Positions 43,405-56,773 of a stretch of 64,000 nucleotides of DNA are shown in pieces. Numbering within the stretch: position 1 is the first letter of the stretch; each line of letters begins with the position of its first letter. Origin of the DNA: Polytrichum commune (taxonomy: Eukaryota > Streptophyta > Polytrichopsida > Polytrichales > Polytrichaceae). The position numbers and the translations under genes are program-made. The notes under the pieces were generated by a model that worked only from the letters and a program-made list of their open reading frames with translations, made no database searches and had not been told where the DNA came from. Location: the NCBI GenBank assembly GCA_950295325.1, contig OX485808.1, forward strand, positions 9,862,501 through 9,926,500, written 5' to 3'.

Positions 43405-45880
43405 TTGGCCGATTGGGCTAATTAATTAGGTCAAGGACCGAGGACTTAGCAGCTAGTCATATGCAAATTGTCATAATTTCCGAAGACTCCTCAAGAACTG
43501 GGGTTGACGTGAAGGCCAGCTTCTTGGTCCATGCACACCTAGCAGCTACTACAACATAACCATAACCGTTTGGTATTAGAGGTGGTGTTTTGGGATTGGG
43601 GAAGAGGAACATCGAACTTCTCCAGAGCTTAACCTTTTGCCGTTCCCCATTTTCAATCTACGCCGACAATCTACATGATCGGAGGACCGGTGGAGCAGAT
43701 AAGAAGTCCAAATGGTTATGTCCAATTATTACCTAAGCCATATATAGCTCCAATCTGGCCTAATCGCCTTTGATTCCAAGCGTGAATCATTGGAAGTGTC
43801 CGTCCCATTGACGGAGGTTGAGACGACTCTACATTAGCCGATGGAATGTTTTCTTCACCAGGCTTCGAGGAGATGTTGGAGGTCCAATTGAATCTTGTAT
43901 CGAAGCTACCTAGACCTATTAGGAAGACTTCAGCTTTGACACAAGGATTTTCTGAGCTTGTACATATTCGGCCGCCAATCTTGTGTAGGATTAACGTGTG
44001 GGATATATGGAACTTCTACGGTTAGTTCTGAGATTGCCAGCACTCTTAATGTGGATGCGGCAAGTATTGTTTATATCTGAAGCAAAGATCCACAGATCTT
44101 CCAGATTGTTAATCTCAACATTTATAATACTACACCTATTGGCAGTAAAGTGCTTCAAAAGACTTTGTTATTTGTTGCCATTGTGATAATTCTTGATATA
44201 AATGGGTGTCTGGCCTGCATATGAGCTGGATTTTTATGGAGCGATGAGATATTCTATACAAGATTGGTGTCAAATGTGGGCTCCGAAATTCTTTTATCAT
44301 GTCAGCAAAGTAGGTAATGTATAATCTGAAAGACCAGAAGATTTGTGCTTAGTTGTGAATTATCTGTAGAGATGGTGAATTCCTTTCTGTACAGGTTTGT
44401 ATTCATGAATCTTATCTGTGGAAATGTAGAATCAATTTTATAGAGATCTGAAAATTGTTTGGAATTTTTTTGAAATGAACATCTTCAGTCGCCCATCAAG
44501 CAGAGAGAATTTCTAGCAACTCCCATGCGCTTCTATCCACGCAAAGAGTATCATATTTATAACCTCAAGTGTTTGTCCATTGATATTTTGTTTCTGCTTT
44601 GATGGTTTCCATTTACTGGACTCTCTTTGTCCTTTATGGTTATTTCCTAAAAAATTGACATCCATTTGACTTCAATCACCTTCCACAACAATTCTGAAAA
44701 ATCATGCATCTGATTTGAATTTGAACATTTGGCTGTGCCAAGTACTGCACATGCATTTTTGAAAATCACTTGAGGAAGAGGAAAAAATAAGGTAGAGAGA
44801 AGCAGCGTCATACATGTAGACACAATGAAAGAAGTTTACTGATGAATATTGGTCCAAGTATGTATATGTGATATCCACTGTCCTCCCAACTGAAGCAGAC
44901 ATGAACTTTCAAAGTCCTGAAGATATCTTGCGTCTGGGTATGTTAGGCATGTATGTAAGTTTGCTATTCATTAATCAATTTTTGAAATGAGCAGCTTCGC
45001 AAATTCACATGATTTCAGGCAGGGAACTGACTTGAAATTCTGATTGAGGTACGTTCAGCATGGGGTCTGAACATCAATCAAATTCTGGGAGTTAATTCCC
45101 CTAGCTTGAAATCAGTCATTGCTATTGGAGTAGTTTTCAACACCACCTGCGTTGATGTGTACACAGGGTGTGGAGAGGACTGTAGAACTCTGTCAATTTG
45201 CAGATGTTGATTTAGACCTGTGTTGATACCGATCAATACATCCCTGATGAATCAGAACAGACAAAATTGTGGGGCCCTTCACCTCCGGTGGCCTCATTCT
45301 CATCTATTGTGGGAGCGGCTTCCTCCTTTATCTCTTGCCATGGTCGTCTTGGATAAATTAACCTGGTAAAGTTGAAACAGGTAGGGTAAAATGAGTTTCA
45401 CTTCATGTAATTTCACATATTGTATCCAATGCTTCAAATAATTACAACAATTATTTTAAAACAATTTACTCTACAGTCAAGTTTGTCAATGTACTAGGTT
45501 GATTTTTCATTTTCATTGTTGTTGTAACCTCCATCAGCACACACATAGCATCCATTCATTGGTTCATGGTGTCTTCTTATTGGACTGCTTTTACTCAATG
45601 AGTTATTTGTGCACTGAAACCAATCAATAGGGTATTATTGGCAAGGGATTTACATCAATTAATATTGATTTTGGATGCCATGCATTTGATGTGAGCCTTG
45701 GGTTCTTTCCAAGATAGATTGACATGGATGCTTTGCCTATTAAATTGTGGATTCAAAGAAAACAACACACCACTAATAAATGTCGTAACCATTCCAAACA
45801 TGCTGCAAATTTCTAGCACACCTGCACATTGAAATAAAAAAACATTGCTATTGTTTGTGCCTTAAGCTGGTCATGTTGTG
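43405..45880. other. AGP paralogue 3' region, then unrecognised intergenic DNA
   Basis: 43405-about 44600 is homologous to the 3' flank of the first AGP gene. Beyond this, to 45880, I see no coding, RNA or repeat feature. Confidence 0.5.
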
Positions 45881-47978
45881 ATGTAAGTTGGCCAGGGTTG
45901 ATTGCCACCTCGTGCTTCCAAGAGGATATATACCGAGCCTCCACATCCTACAACATTCCTACAACGACCATAATAAGTTCAACCAAGTCCTAGCTTTTCC
46001 AAATGCGCATGAGTCTTGTTGGCCTAATTCCCAATGTGAATCACTTCCTTGGTTGCTTGCAATTACTCAAACTACTCACTGTCATTACAATCTACTCACT
46101 TTCATTATGATATACACATTTCAATTGTTTTTGAAAAGGTTACACGATCACACAAGCAGTTTTGGATAGCGATTGATATTAGTGGAATTAATCTATTAGC
46201 CTCTCATTTACGACATAGCCATCTATTGGGATTTATCATTCCACCTCCTCAATCCAAGTCTCTGTCAAATTCTTCTATTGCGTCGACATTTGAACCTACC
46301 CATGTGCTTACATGTACAATCTTTGAAGAGGCAACTTTGTCGGTTGAGGTCTAACGTGTGTTAATTTTCAGTGCCTTCTTCGAGCTTTGTGGCTTGCTCC
46401 AACTTGTGCCATCCCTATGTTTTGGTCATCAAAAATTCCTCATGAGTAGGGACCTGGACAAATGTGTTGTGTTGGCACATACATCACCCACATGTCATTT
46501 TCTCAATCAGTTTCATCTGTATTGCACCAAATTATTGTGGGTGGAGCCTTTTTATGGATTGGCAACATTGCAATATTTACATAACACACTAGCTTTTCAT
46601 TGTAATACTTGTAGCATTTCACACATCCCCTTGACATTCATGCACATACAGCTAGGGTTCAGGTGACTATCTCAATATATGGCCCTTTTCAACGGATTCA
46701 TATGTGAAGGGTTGATTTTAGAGGTCATCCAAGGGCTAGCTCATATGCAAATTTCATTAAACTTGCATCTGCAATTAAAAGTCCGTCCTCTAGAAATGGT
46801 GTGTCTGCTGGTGGTTGTCCCTAAGGGCATCGAACTCACATTACATATTGACGTCCTCAAAAACATAAATTAATAATATCCAAGGATCTTACTTGCTCAC
46901 ATAATGAGTGTTCATCAACCCACTTTGATTCAGACATATTCATTTATAGCATTTATCATAATTTGTATAAGGGCTTTCAACACATGCATGTTGATTGGGA
47001 AATAGATTTTCCAAACCTATAGAGTGAGTAAGTAAGCAATTTCCACATTTATTTTAGGGTTTGGGACACAATCATGATGCTCATCATTGTACCATGTGTT
47101 CACAACTAATTAATACTATTTGAACCCCCCCTCCCCCCCACAAAGGTTTATTTCATAATATGCTCTGACTGAGAACCTAAACATCTAATCACCACATATT
47201 AGGGCATCTATTCACACTTAATCCTTACAACAATCTCCCTTTTAACCCAAATGTTGCAAGTCCCCATGTTTAGAAACTTACAATTTTTGTGATTGTGCCC
47301 TTGACACTCAATCGCCCAAATTTGTGACCACCACCTTTCTTGATGCGTACTCAAGCCAAAGTGGCAAAGTTTGCACTTTAATTGTAGATGCTTGTCCACT
47401 TGCTTTGTGTCTATCTCCGCCTCTTAGTTGTGCGGATGGGGATATGAGAACATCTTTTGGAGTTGAGACTCCAACTTTCTTTCACCCCACTCATCTCTTT
47501 GGGAACACCATTCCCTTCAACACTCACATATGCAAATCTCGACCAGTATGTATGTTGTCCACCCCTCCACATGTTGTCTTAACCATCCCCCTTCCTCGTC
47601 GCTAAGATTGATTATAGGATCCCCTTTCTTTGTTGATGAAGGGCCTTATCATGCATGCACATCTTTATGTAGTTTCTAACGCTTCATGTTAATTGGCTCC
47701 TCAGGAGGTGCTTTATTTTTCAACACATGTGTGTCATTGCCATTGCCTTCAGTTTGAGCATTTTTTACAAGTCCTTCCTCCCTTATTGTCAAACATGGTA
47801 GAATCCACATTTCTTCCACTTCCCTACCAAAAATTTGTTTGATTAATCTCTTTCACTTGATGTATGTCCACAATATAGGTGGTTGTGTAGCAATGAAACC
47901 TCCCTTTTATACTATGCGGCCATGGGATGGTGACCTTGTAGATGTGTTGCGCTATCCATTGCCGCTCCTTTATCTGCA
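45881..47978. other. Unrecognised region with several open plus-strand frames
   Basis: There are ORFs of 60-100 codons in shifting plus-strand frames (for example 46049-46354 and 46358-46666), but none resembles a known family. It may be an old coding sequence broken by shifts, possibly connected with the SET-like fragment downstream. No function can be assigned. A C-rich run is near 47126. Confidence 0.3.
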
Positions 47979-47979
47979 C

Positions 47980-48600
47980 CTTGGGCACCAGCATGGTCAA
48001 GTACACAACTCCATTACCTTGCATAAGTTTAAGTGAAAGTGATTCAAAATGATATACTAACTTTGAATTTTGTGAAGGAAAAAATCATAAAGATTTGAAA
48101 AACACATTGACCTACAAAGCCAAGCAATTAATGTTGACGAATGTTCTTTCTAGAAAAGTCTATACATTTTAGAGGGTAGTGCAAGTAGGTATATTGAACA
48201 CTTGATTGTCTAAAATGTGTTTAAATTATGATAAAATTACATCAAATTGATGTTTTTCTATAAATCCTTGTAATGATGCCCTCAAATTTATAATGAAATC
48301 GAGGAATATTAAAAAAAATCAACTTCAAAATATTTAAGGTCATGAAAATCTACGTCTAAAACTATATTTAGCCATTATGTTTTGAGGAGTATTTTAATTG
48401 ATAAAATTTGAAGATCTCATCCTCATATTCTATATTTAAGTACCTAACACAACAATAAAGGGTGCCATGAAAAATAATCCATTTTAAACAACACTTTGCT
48501 ACTACTTCTAGGTATTTGACCCAAAAATTTATGGTTTTAGTATACCAAAGTATTTTTTTCCATATACTTGACCATGTTTGCTCCCCCTTGCCAAAAGTTC
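47980..48600 (+). mobile_element. TIR element, family F copy 3, decayed
   Basis: It shares AAGTGAAAGTGATTC, AAAGCCAAGCAATTAATGTTGAC and the 3' stretch GCTACTACTTCTAGG.ATTT with 29556-30498. It preserves the site where the SINE is inserted in copy 2 (TACCTAACACAACAATAAA near 48440). Confidence 0.7.
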
Positions 48601-49689
48601 TATCTCTCACAAAACAATTTTACCATAATCTCCTCAATGACACTTTGTTGTGGTGTAGCTCCCCCTCGCTCAACCCTTCTTCGAAGGCGGCCACATATCA
48701 TAAAGCAAATTCATCCATGCCAACACCACATACTACATCACAATTAAGTTAATGATAATCAATGGGTGAGTACCATGGGACTCTAATTGTAGTACTCAAC
48801 ACATTGTGAGTCTTCTCTCGTTTATTGCCGTAACAATCATATATGTTGTACGGGAAGGTTATAAATTTGTATACTGAGAGTGTATTGAAGTACGCAATCC
48901 TTGTACATTTTCTTATAACGTTGCCTTCCATGAGTTTGCCGTCACATCGATGACCCATTGATTGTACACCATTTTCACCTTCACATGATTATTAATTAAT
49001 TAATTTATTTTTGCAGGCTAGGTTGCATCCTATATTCAAACACCATGCTGCAAAGTTGGCATTTGAAGCAGGCTAAGTATCTTCCCAACATAGATCATGT
49101 TTTTTCTTACGATGATGTAATTTACCTCTGTGAGGAACATAGAGAGAGTTGGGTGGTGGCACATCAAGTTCATGGAACCACCAAACATGCTCCCCCTCCC
49201 CCTCCCACAACCTAAACCCCTACATCTTCCACTACTAAACCTATTGTATTCACTCCAACTAACCTTCTTCTTCCTATACGTTGTCAAGTCATCATGCATT
49301 CGATCTAAGTCCCTTGGGTCAAATAATAGGTTGATTTGTCCATGCCCACCTACTATCCCATCTCATATTGCCAATTATATCATAAAATTGTTTGAGTCAT
49401 GTCTTTGGAATGCATTGGTATCACCAATTCCAATATTAAAAAAAGTATCATTTTATTTTTTGGGAAAGGCATTACTAGGTTCATGATGGCACATAGTACC
49501 CACATATAAGATTGGGTTTGTTTATAGAGGATGGCATTATCGCTAAAGAGGGCGGAGTGATACAATTGTTTCCATATTTGGTCCTTTGTAATCATGTACT
49601 ATAGCCTAGCATCTATTGCTTAGTGCAATGCTAGAAATCATAACTTATGGTCTAGAGTATAACCACCTTGATGTTTAAGCTAACTCACC

Positions 49690-49945
49690 AAGTATTTGTG
49701 ATGTTGTTTTTTGTGATCATGGTCATCCCAACATCCATGGAAATGTGGCGGGATTCATTAACTCCACTTTGGGATCCACTTCAATTTCCCCAAATGTTGA
49801 TTGGGTGGACTACCATGATGGGTTGCAAGGGTTACATGGATTCATGAGTAATTACATCACAACTTGTGCTTTGAAAACTATAAAGGCTGGCCAAATTTTT
49901 TGGTCTCAATATAATTATCATTTAAGAGAGGTCATGGTTACTTTA
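49690..49945 (+). pseudogene. Possible SET-domain fragment
   Basis: The translation reads CDHGHPNIHGNVAGFINST, then PNVDWVDYHDGL, then TTCALKTIKAGQIFWSQYNYH. This order resembles the C-terminal half of a SET methyltransferase domain: a GN-A-FINS segment, a PN-W segment, then a T---IKAG----YNY segment. The canonical NHSC core is altered (NSTLG), no intact N-terminal half is found, and stops lie upstream. It may be a captured gene fragment in a dead transposon or an old pseudogene. Recognition is from motif order only. Confidence 0.42.
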
Positions 49946-50860
49946 TGATATACATGATATATATGATATATATGGCGCTAATAATGTAGTCAATATTAAT
50001 CATTTTTAAGCATGTTTGGTTATTATTAGTGGCTTAATGTATATGTATGTATTTTATCTTGCTTTTTTATGCTTAGGTAGGGTAGGGTTGGATGCAATAA
50101 ATATACGGGGTTTGTAGTTATTGGATATCAATTACTCATTTAAGGTGCCAATTTACTTATTTTTTCGAGGTTAGGGTATGCTATACAGTTAATTTATTGT
50201 TATGTCATATATTAACTATTCTAAGATATATGTTCAATTATGCCATTTCTTGTTATGGACCTTAAGTTATTAATTAATATTGATTATTTTGGAATATTAG
50301 TAATGGGCCAAATGTATGATACATACATGCTTATGGGCAAATTTTAAGAATGGATTGTGACATATAAATAAATAAATAAATTGTACATATGCTACATAAA
50401 AGCTTGGGGTGGGTAAGAGAAGTTTTGCACTGATAGTATAATTTAGTAGAGATTAAGAAATACTAAAACATAATTTTGTGGGCTATTGTGATCATCCAGA
50501 TTCTTTGGAGTTCCTCTACTAGTTTCTCAGCATCATTAAGATTAGTTCCAAGTTTGGAGGAAGAGATTCACTATCCACAATCATCCTAGGTACAATATGT
50601 TCTATTTTATGTTTATTGGAGCACATACATGAATATGTACAATGTGACATGTATTCATAAGTTTTCGTAAATTAAACATATGTTTAAATCTTATTAGGTA
50701 TGGGATTTGATTTTGTAGGAAGACCCACATTAGTTTCATTTCCAAAGTTCCACACCAACATTGGAAGAGAGTCGGAGGGTGAATGTGGACGATGCAATGG
50801 ATGGTTTAGTTTAACCACAACCGCACATGTATGAGGGTATTGCCTAACCATCATCAATAA
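49946..50860. other. Intergenic, nothing recognised
   Basis: A+T-rich; an ATATATGATAT-type stretch is near 49945. Confidence 0.4.
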
Positions 50861-50864
50861 GAGA

Positions 50865-51099
50865 TACCAACAATATTCATAAAGCTATTAAAGAGGAGCA
50901 TGTATATGAGAAAGGCTCCAAAAACATAGTAGTAGAATTAAATATTGTAGAGGAGGTAGAGGAGGACATGGGCTTTATTTGACCCAATGACTTGGAGTCT
51001 CTACCAAATGACATAGAGGTGGTGGAGGGAAGCGAATTGTTCAAAGACGATGAAAAGTAGGCTAAAGATTCAAATGAATCACAAGGAGACAATGATTAA
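50865..51099 (+). pseudogene. Decayed acidic coding-like stretch
   Basis: One plus frame reads KAIKEEHVYEKGSKNIVVE, then EEVEEDMGFI, stop, PNDLESLPNDIEVVEGSELF, stop, AKDSNESQGDND, stop. It is Glu/Asp-rich, with only two premature stops. This suggests an old coding sequence, possibly the C-terminal tail of the gene that contained the SET-like segment 1 kb upstream. The family is not recognised. Confidence 0.3.
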
Positions 51100-52015
51100 A
51101 TTGATAATATGAGTAAAGCCAATCAAAGACATATCCGTACTATCCACAATTGTAGTTAATGGGTATACCACATTATATATAAATTAAATATTTATTACAT
51201 CCTTTCATGTCTAAAAATCCATGTATAAATGTATAATAGCGTTGAGTACATATCATTTTAGCGCATATATTTGTATCATGTTTTCTTGAAGGGTATGATT
51301 CAAAATCAATAATAAAAAAATTCGTTATAAATCAGAATAAATGCTATTATATTATGTGGTCTTAAAATACGTAGCAACAACTTGTCTTAGCAGTACATAA
51401 GAAATTGAAGTCAAGAAATATTAGATTCAAATGTTATGAACCAAATATGCTCTAAGGGTTAATTATTAGGGAAACCGAAGGTGTAGAACCTTACGTAAAT
51501 GATAGCGGAGATTCACAATCAAGAAGCAACCATGAATCATTGGTTGGACATAAAGCAAAGTCACCTTATGTACGCTAGTGCCTCAGATAATGCCCCTTCT
51601 CACACTCACATTAGTTCATACGTGGTATGAAGAGTCCACCCCCCGAGGTGATTTTTCAGTTACTCCAGAAAGAAAAGCAGAAACCAACAATCTCATAATC
51701 TCCATCTTGTGCATAAGTTGCGGCAGGAGGTTGCAGATCCATCGACTTTGCAAAATAGCAAACAAAAAGCTCCTCACACAGGCCTGAAATAGTAGAGCAA
51801 AGCAACACACAAACCTCATATGTGCAGTTTCAACACCGGTGTTGATTCAAGGATGCAGGAGACAAAGAGGTGTTACTAAATTCCTTATAACCTTGTAGTG
51901 AGTCAATCTTGAATGATTGACAAGGTCACAACATGATCTTATAACCCATATTGCAATTTCCACCCATAGTGTTTTGAAGTGCTCGGTATGTGTATACATA
52001 GCAATGTTTTTTTTT

Positions 52016-52046
<31 letters not shown>

Positions 52047-52470
52047 GTTGTAGACTGTGTGGCATTATTATGTCATGCGTAATGGTAGACAATCTGGTCA
52101 CCGTTTGTGGTAGTAATCATGATTGGAAATTATCTACACGTTCTGGTTACAATAATGAATGTCACGTAGATATTTGGCTCACATATTTTTTCATTTCATC
52201 CCTATGTACGGTCATGTCAAAATTTTGTGGTCAGGATACTGATATAAATTTTTCTTAGAAACCTAGATGGTCTTTTCCGCATGGAAGCTGACACTAAAAC
52301 CACATCCATGATTTGATGAGACATGCTTTACATTTCTGAACTCATCAAATCACTAAACTCACGTAGGTTGACAAACATGTTGGACGGAAATTAAACAAAA
52401 TTAATAAATCCTAATGTATTTGGAAATTATTGAGTCAAATGGCCTAAATGAAAGGAGAAATAATCATCAA
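51100..52470. other. Intergenic with repeat fragments
   Basis: It contains the end fragment of the long-TIR element (51553-51645) and a T/GT/AT microsatellite (about 52009-52046). No gene is seen. Confidence 0.5.
51553..51645 (+). repeat. End fragment of the long-TIR element
   Basis: CTTATGTACGCTAG.GCCTCA through CACTCACATTAGTTCATAC and ATGAAGAGTCCACCCCCC matches 16109-16209. The inner part of the arm is absent. Confidence 0.85.
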
Positions 52471-52475
52471 GATCA

Positions 52476-52700
52476 GTGCCCAGGAAGTTTTTGGGCATAG
52501 TCAGTCAAGATCCTTGTGATTCTAAATCCAACCGGTTACATGTTGACATCTTCTGGTTTTGCGTTATTCATTTGAGGTATATTCTTCTATAGATTCATCT
52601 AAAATGATGGGTAATTCTCCTGAAGTCTCCAACTTCAACCGGTTATTTCTCAAACTCAACCGCTTCATCTGTAACTAACCGCCGGTTCTTCCCAAGCAGT
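52476..52700 (+). repeat. Dispersed repeat, copy 1
   Basis: It is about 70 percent similar by eye to 53908-54135; shared landmarks are GTGCCCAGGAAG, TCCAACCGGTT and CATGTTGACATCTT. The nature is unknown. Confidence 0.7.
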
Positions 52701-53907
52701 GATCAAGATGTCTAAATGTTAGAAAAATGTGGTGCATTTGAAACTGCAATTTCATTCGCAACAGTCAAGAATCTCTCATGGTATCATCAGCCTGGACTAT
52801 CAGGTCCAATTGTTACTGCAAACTACTTGGTGATTAATAAGTGAACAAACTTACTGCAAGGTGATTACTAATGCAAGCACCATGGGATGAATTTAAGGGA
52901 GGACCACTAGTAGCGTCACAGCAATTACAGATTGTGTAATACAGCAGTGCCTTGCTTATCTCAAATTCTGCAGATTACCTGTGATTTGGTTACCAACCAT
53001 TTGCAGCCAGAGCATCAATCGAGATCTCTATCTCGAGCATAGTATGATAACAGAAGTTATCATATACAAAAACATAAAAATTTGAAGCGCACTCATGCCC
53101 ATGACCAGGCTTCATGGAGTTTCCTCTACAATTTAGTGTTTGACAACCTTGAAAGTTTCTTGAAATCTTCAGCGACCTTATCTGTGGAGACCTGTGAAAA
53201 TTGATGACATTCAAGTTGATGATCTTTGCAATGTCAAGTGTTCAGAAGCTGATTTTTATTTCATTGGCAGAAATAAGGGGTGTGTGTGTGTGTGTGTGTT
53301 TGTGTGTGCGTATTGTGGGTACTCTCATCTCCACACACCAGGCATGGTTGTCACTTTGATGTGATAATGGTCTCCAAAATATGGGGAATTAAACAGGCTA
53401 ACTCCTACGTAAATGAAGTTGAATGTACAGATCACGAACAAAGAAATTTTTTTGAAGTGGTTTTTTTGGGTGAAAAAGGTAATGCAAAGTTGAATATAAT
53501 GTGAGGTACAACTCTGGTGCGTTGGATCAGTGTGAATTGCAAGACAAACTAAAAGTTGAATAAAATGTACTCGACCATAAATGAAGTTGAATAGGCAGTC
53601 AACTAAAACAAAAGTTAATAATAAAAAGGTGTTTAAAATTTTCAAAATTTTTCAAAATTGGTTTGTTAGATCTAGACAACAACATTGACATATGGCATGT
53701 TGGATGTAGTGGATTGCGAAGAAAGAAATAAAATCAAAATTAAAATAACAATCAATTGTAGAGTTGACCCCTAAACTGAATAAGTGCCATATAATTGTTT
53801 GCATTTGACTGTGCTATCAAATCTAGTACCTTGAACGAATATGCACATGAAGAATTGGGCTAATAAATGCACTGGAGTACAAGTTCAACAACGACGACCC
53901 TAAACCA
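52701..53907. other. Intergenic with a (TG)n microsatellite
   Basis: A TG run is at 53279-53308. No gene is recognised. Confidence 0.5.
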
Positions 53908-54135
53908 GTGTCCAGGAAGATTTCTGGCCATGATTGGTCGAGATCCTAGTGTTTCCAAGTCCAACCGGTTCCATGTTGACATCTTTCAGTTTTTTCTTCA
54001 TTAATTCAGCATATGGTCTATAAATACCTCTAAAATGATCGGTAATTTTCCTAAAGTTTGAAACTTGAACCGATTGTTTTTCAAACTCAACTAGTTCACT
54101 GTAAGTAGAGTCCCATTCTTCCGGTTCATTGCCCT
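53908..54135 (+). repeat. Dispersed repeat, copy 2
   Basis: It is the direct-orientation homologue of 52476-52700, 1.4 kb downstream; GTGTCCAGGAAG and TCCAACCGGTTCCATGTTGAC are shared. Confidence 0.7.
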
Positions 54136-54797
54136 AAACTAGCCAATGAGCATAACACAACTTTGTAACCAACATAGGGCCAAAGCATGGTGTAGTGAAC
54201 AAAACTTGTACCTTGCCAGTTTAGAGGCACAAATAACCACATGTCCTAGTTATATAACTCAAAACAATAATAAAATATTCATATTAAGGTTACTAATAAG
54301 GTGGTTCATAAACTTTTCATAATTGTTTTTGTAAAATACATTGTTTACATCCATAGAAGTAGATTCGAAAGTTTGTAGAATATACTTCCATAATTGTCGG
54401 TTTTCAAAAAGTGAAAGTGAATAGACCTTAAGAAAATGGGTTTTACTTCAAAATTTGTCACACACTAATATACAACACAATCTTGCCAAACACTTCAATT
54501 ATACACACAAATCATAACAAATTTTGAAATGAAGTCGGTTTTAGCTCAAATCCATCACTTAGGTTAGGACCTACTTCATACGTACCTTCACAACACTAAT
54601 GAGGCACAGGTTTTGCACTATATGGAAGGTTCAAACTTGTTGGGGGGAGGGGGTGTCTCCATGGTCTCAAAATAACATTTTATATAGAATTTGAGCCTAT
54701 TTCCCTTATTATACATGAAAAATGCATCACATTTGAAGGACACACCACTTTTCCTATTCACTTTACCATGTTTTGGCCCCATAAAATGTGGCAAATA
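54136..54797. other. Intergenic, nothing recognised
   Basis: No supported feature is seen. Confidence 0.4.
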
Positions 54798-54802
54798 GGG
54801 AG

Positions 54803-56768
54803 TGTAGTTAGGTTTTTGCTATGATTGAAATAACCAAAACCCAGGGTACAAACTCTCAAGGAAGGCTTTACTAGTGTCTATTACAGGCATTTGTCACGTT
54901 ATAGTTCATTAATTAAACAATCGGGTTGCTATCTTCACTCTAAAACATCATTTAATCATCTTTTACTCTTCTTTCTCTCAAGGTTTCTTCTCATTGGTTC
55001 TCATTCAGTGGGATATGTGTTTCAGTAACTGTAAGTATCCATCTCGTTATGAGATTGCAGAACAATAGTCCTTTTGAGAACAATAATCTTTGAGTATCAC
55101 AATTGTCTTTGGTAACCATTGGCCAATGCATCTTCAAATCACAACAATTCTTTCATTAATTGGTCAATGTTAATTCCAATACAAGACAAATTATTTATTC
55201 CTTAATCCCAAGATTTAATCACTACTCACAACTTATGCAACTAGCAATGATTATCAGGGTCAAGCTATAGTCTTGATTGCCCTACACAACCTACAACAAC
55301 AACAACTAGGGTAATACCCAAGATAATAATTGATCATGTTAGCTTGCCTTTCATACTCAAAGATCAAGTATCTAGACTAGGTATTAATTTAAAATTCTAT
55401 TTAGGTCTAGGACAACTTATGCCTAAGTCTTCTTGATAATCCAAAGTTTATCCTAACACAATTCACTTAATCCCTCTTAATTCCTCAAATCCACCGCTAA
55501 TCAACTGATCATAATCAATTTCTCATCACATTCAGTTGATCAGGGGTTCTTTCATTACACTAACTTATCATATTTTACTCTTATCAGCATATCATTTTTT
55601 TACTTTCACTATAGTGCCACGCGGCTAAACAATTTATTCTTTCCTTCCTCACTGCCTATCACATGCCTCAACTATAGCCAATAGTTCATCTCTAGTTTGC
55701 CTCTCGGCCTTTCAGATTCCTCCCTTTCTCAAGGTAGTTTGGGTCGTCATTTAACGATACTCATGGATTATCCTACGTCTCCTCATACAATTGTTCCATT
55801 CTTTCTCTCATTATGTTTTAAGTTAACACCCTATGTTCATAGTTTAACTTAATTCCTCACCCTTCATGCTCTGATCACTCGATTTCTCTCATACAGAAGG
55901 TATTTCCTCACTCAGATAAGAGTTCGCTCACATAACAATCTTTGCACTCCTAATACACCATTCCGGTAGGCTCGACTATGTTCAAGAATCCACACTTAGG
56001 CAATGGTTACACAATATTCAGCTTTGACCGCAAATAGTTTTCACTCTTGATTTCCCTCTCTAATTCCTCAAATATCACTCACTTTCTCATTTGCATCCTC
56101 TTTCATTCAAAGGTTGATTAATTCCCTCTTAATCTCTCAATGCTCCTCATAGTTTGAACTCACTCAATTCCTCTCTCAACTTTGGTCTCAGCCGACTACA
56201 ATCTCAACAACTAATAACAATTTCACACATTCTTCTTATTGATTCTACCTCACACTCTGCTTCGCTCAATCACTCTCAAATTCACACTCTCACTCGAACA
56301 ATTGCGGCTCCAACCATGGACAATCGTTTCACAATCCACATTTATTCATCAAAATCAGGAAATGGTTCAACCGAACTTTAGTCCCTCAATAAGCTGTCAA
56401 TTCAAAATTACAATATACTTCCACACAAATATGTAATCCGCAATCATTGCGGTGATTATCCGAATTACACAAGAAATAGTTCAACTATTATCCTCACACA
56501 ATCTCTGCAATGAGGGAGACAAGACTATTAGTTTAATAATGAGCTCAAAAATATCGGAGAAATGTCTACTCTCCTCCCCGCTGCCAGCCCCTTTGGCTCG
56601 GCCGAGACGATAGTTGTTGTAACCAACTATGGGCGCCTAAGCCCACGCCTATTATTGTAACTATTGTCCTAGCCTATAGTTAAGTATTTTCATCAGGTTG
56701 GATGAAGCTCCATCCAACTCTTCCTACCTACCCATAGTTGAACTATTTGACCAAAAAATCGGCTCACA
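54803..56768 (-). mobile_element. Solo LTR of the Athila-like family, diverged (1966 bp)
   Basis: The start TGTAGTTAGGTTTTTGCTAT and about 75 following bases align with the start of the LTR at 7739, including ACTAGTGTCTAT. The end ACCAAAAAATCGGCTCACA aligns with the end of that LTR. Length and pyrimidine-rich character agree. Flanks are GGGAG (54798-54802) and AGGAG (56769-56773), a 5-bp duplication with one difference. No internal region is present, so it arose by LTR-LTR recombination or internal deletion. Confidence 0.8.
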
Positions 56769-56773
56769 AGGAG

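Noticed and set aside
46049-46873. Consecutive plus-strand ORFs as a host gene
   Set aside because: No recognisable domain, splice structure or composition bias strong enough to call a gene; reported only as an unrecognised region.
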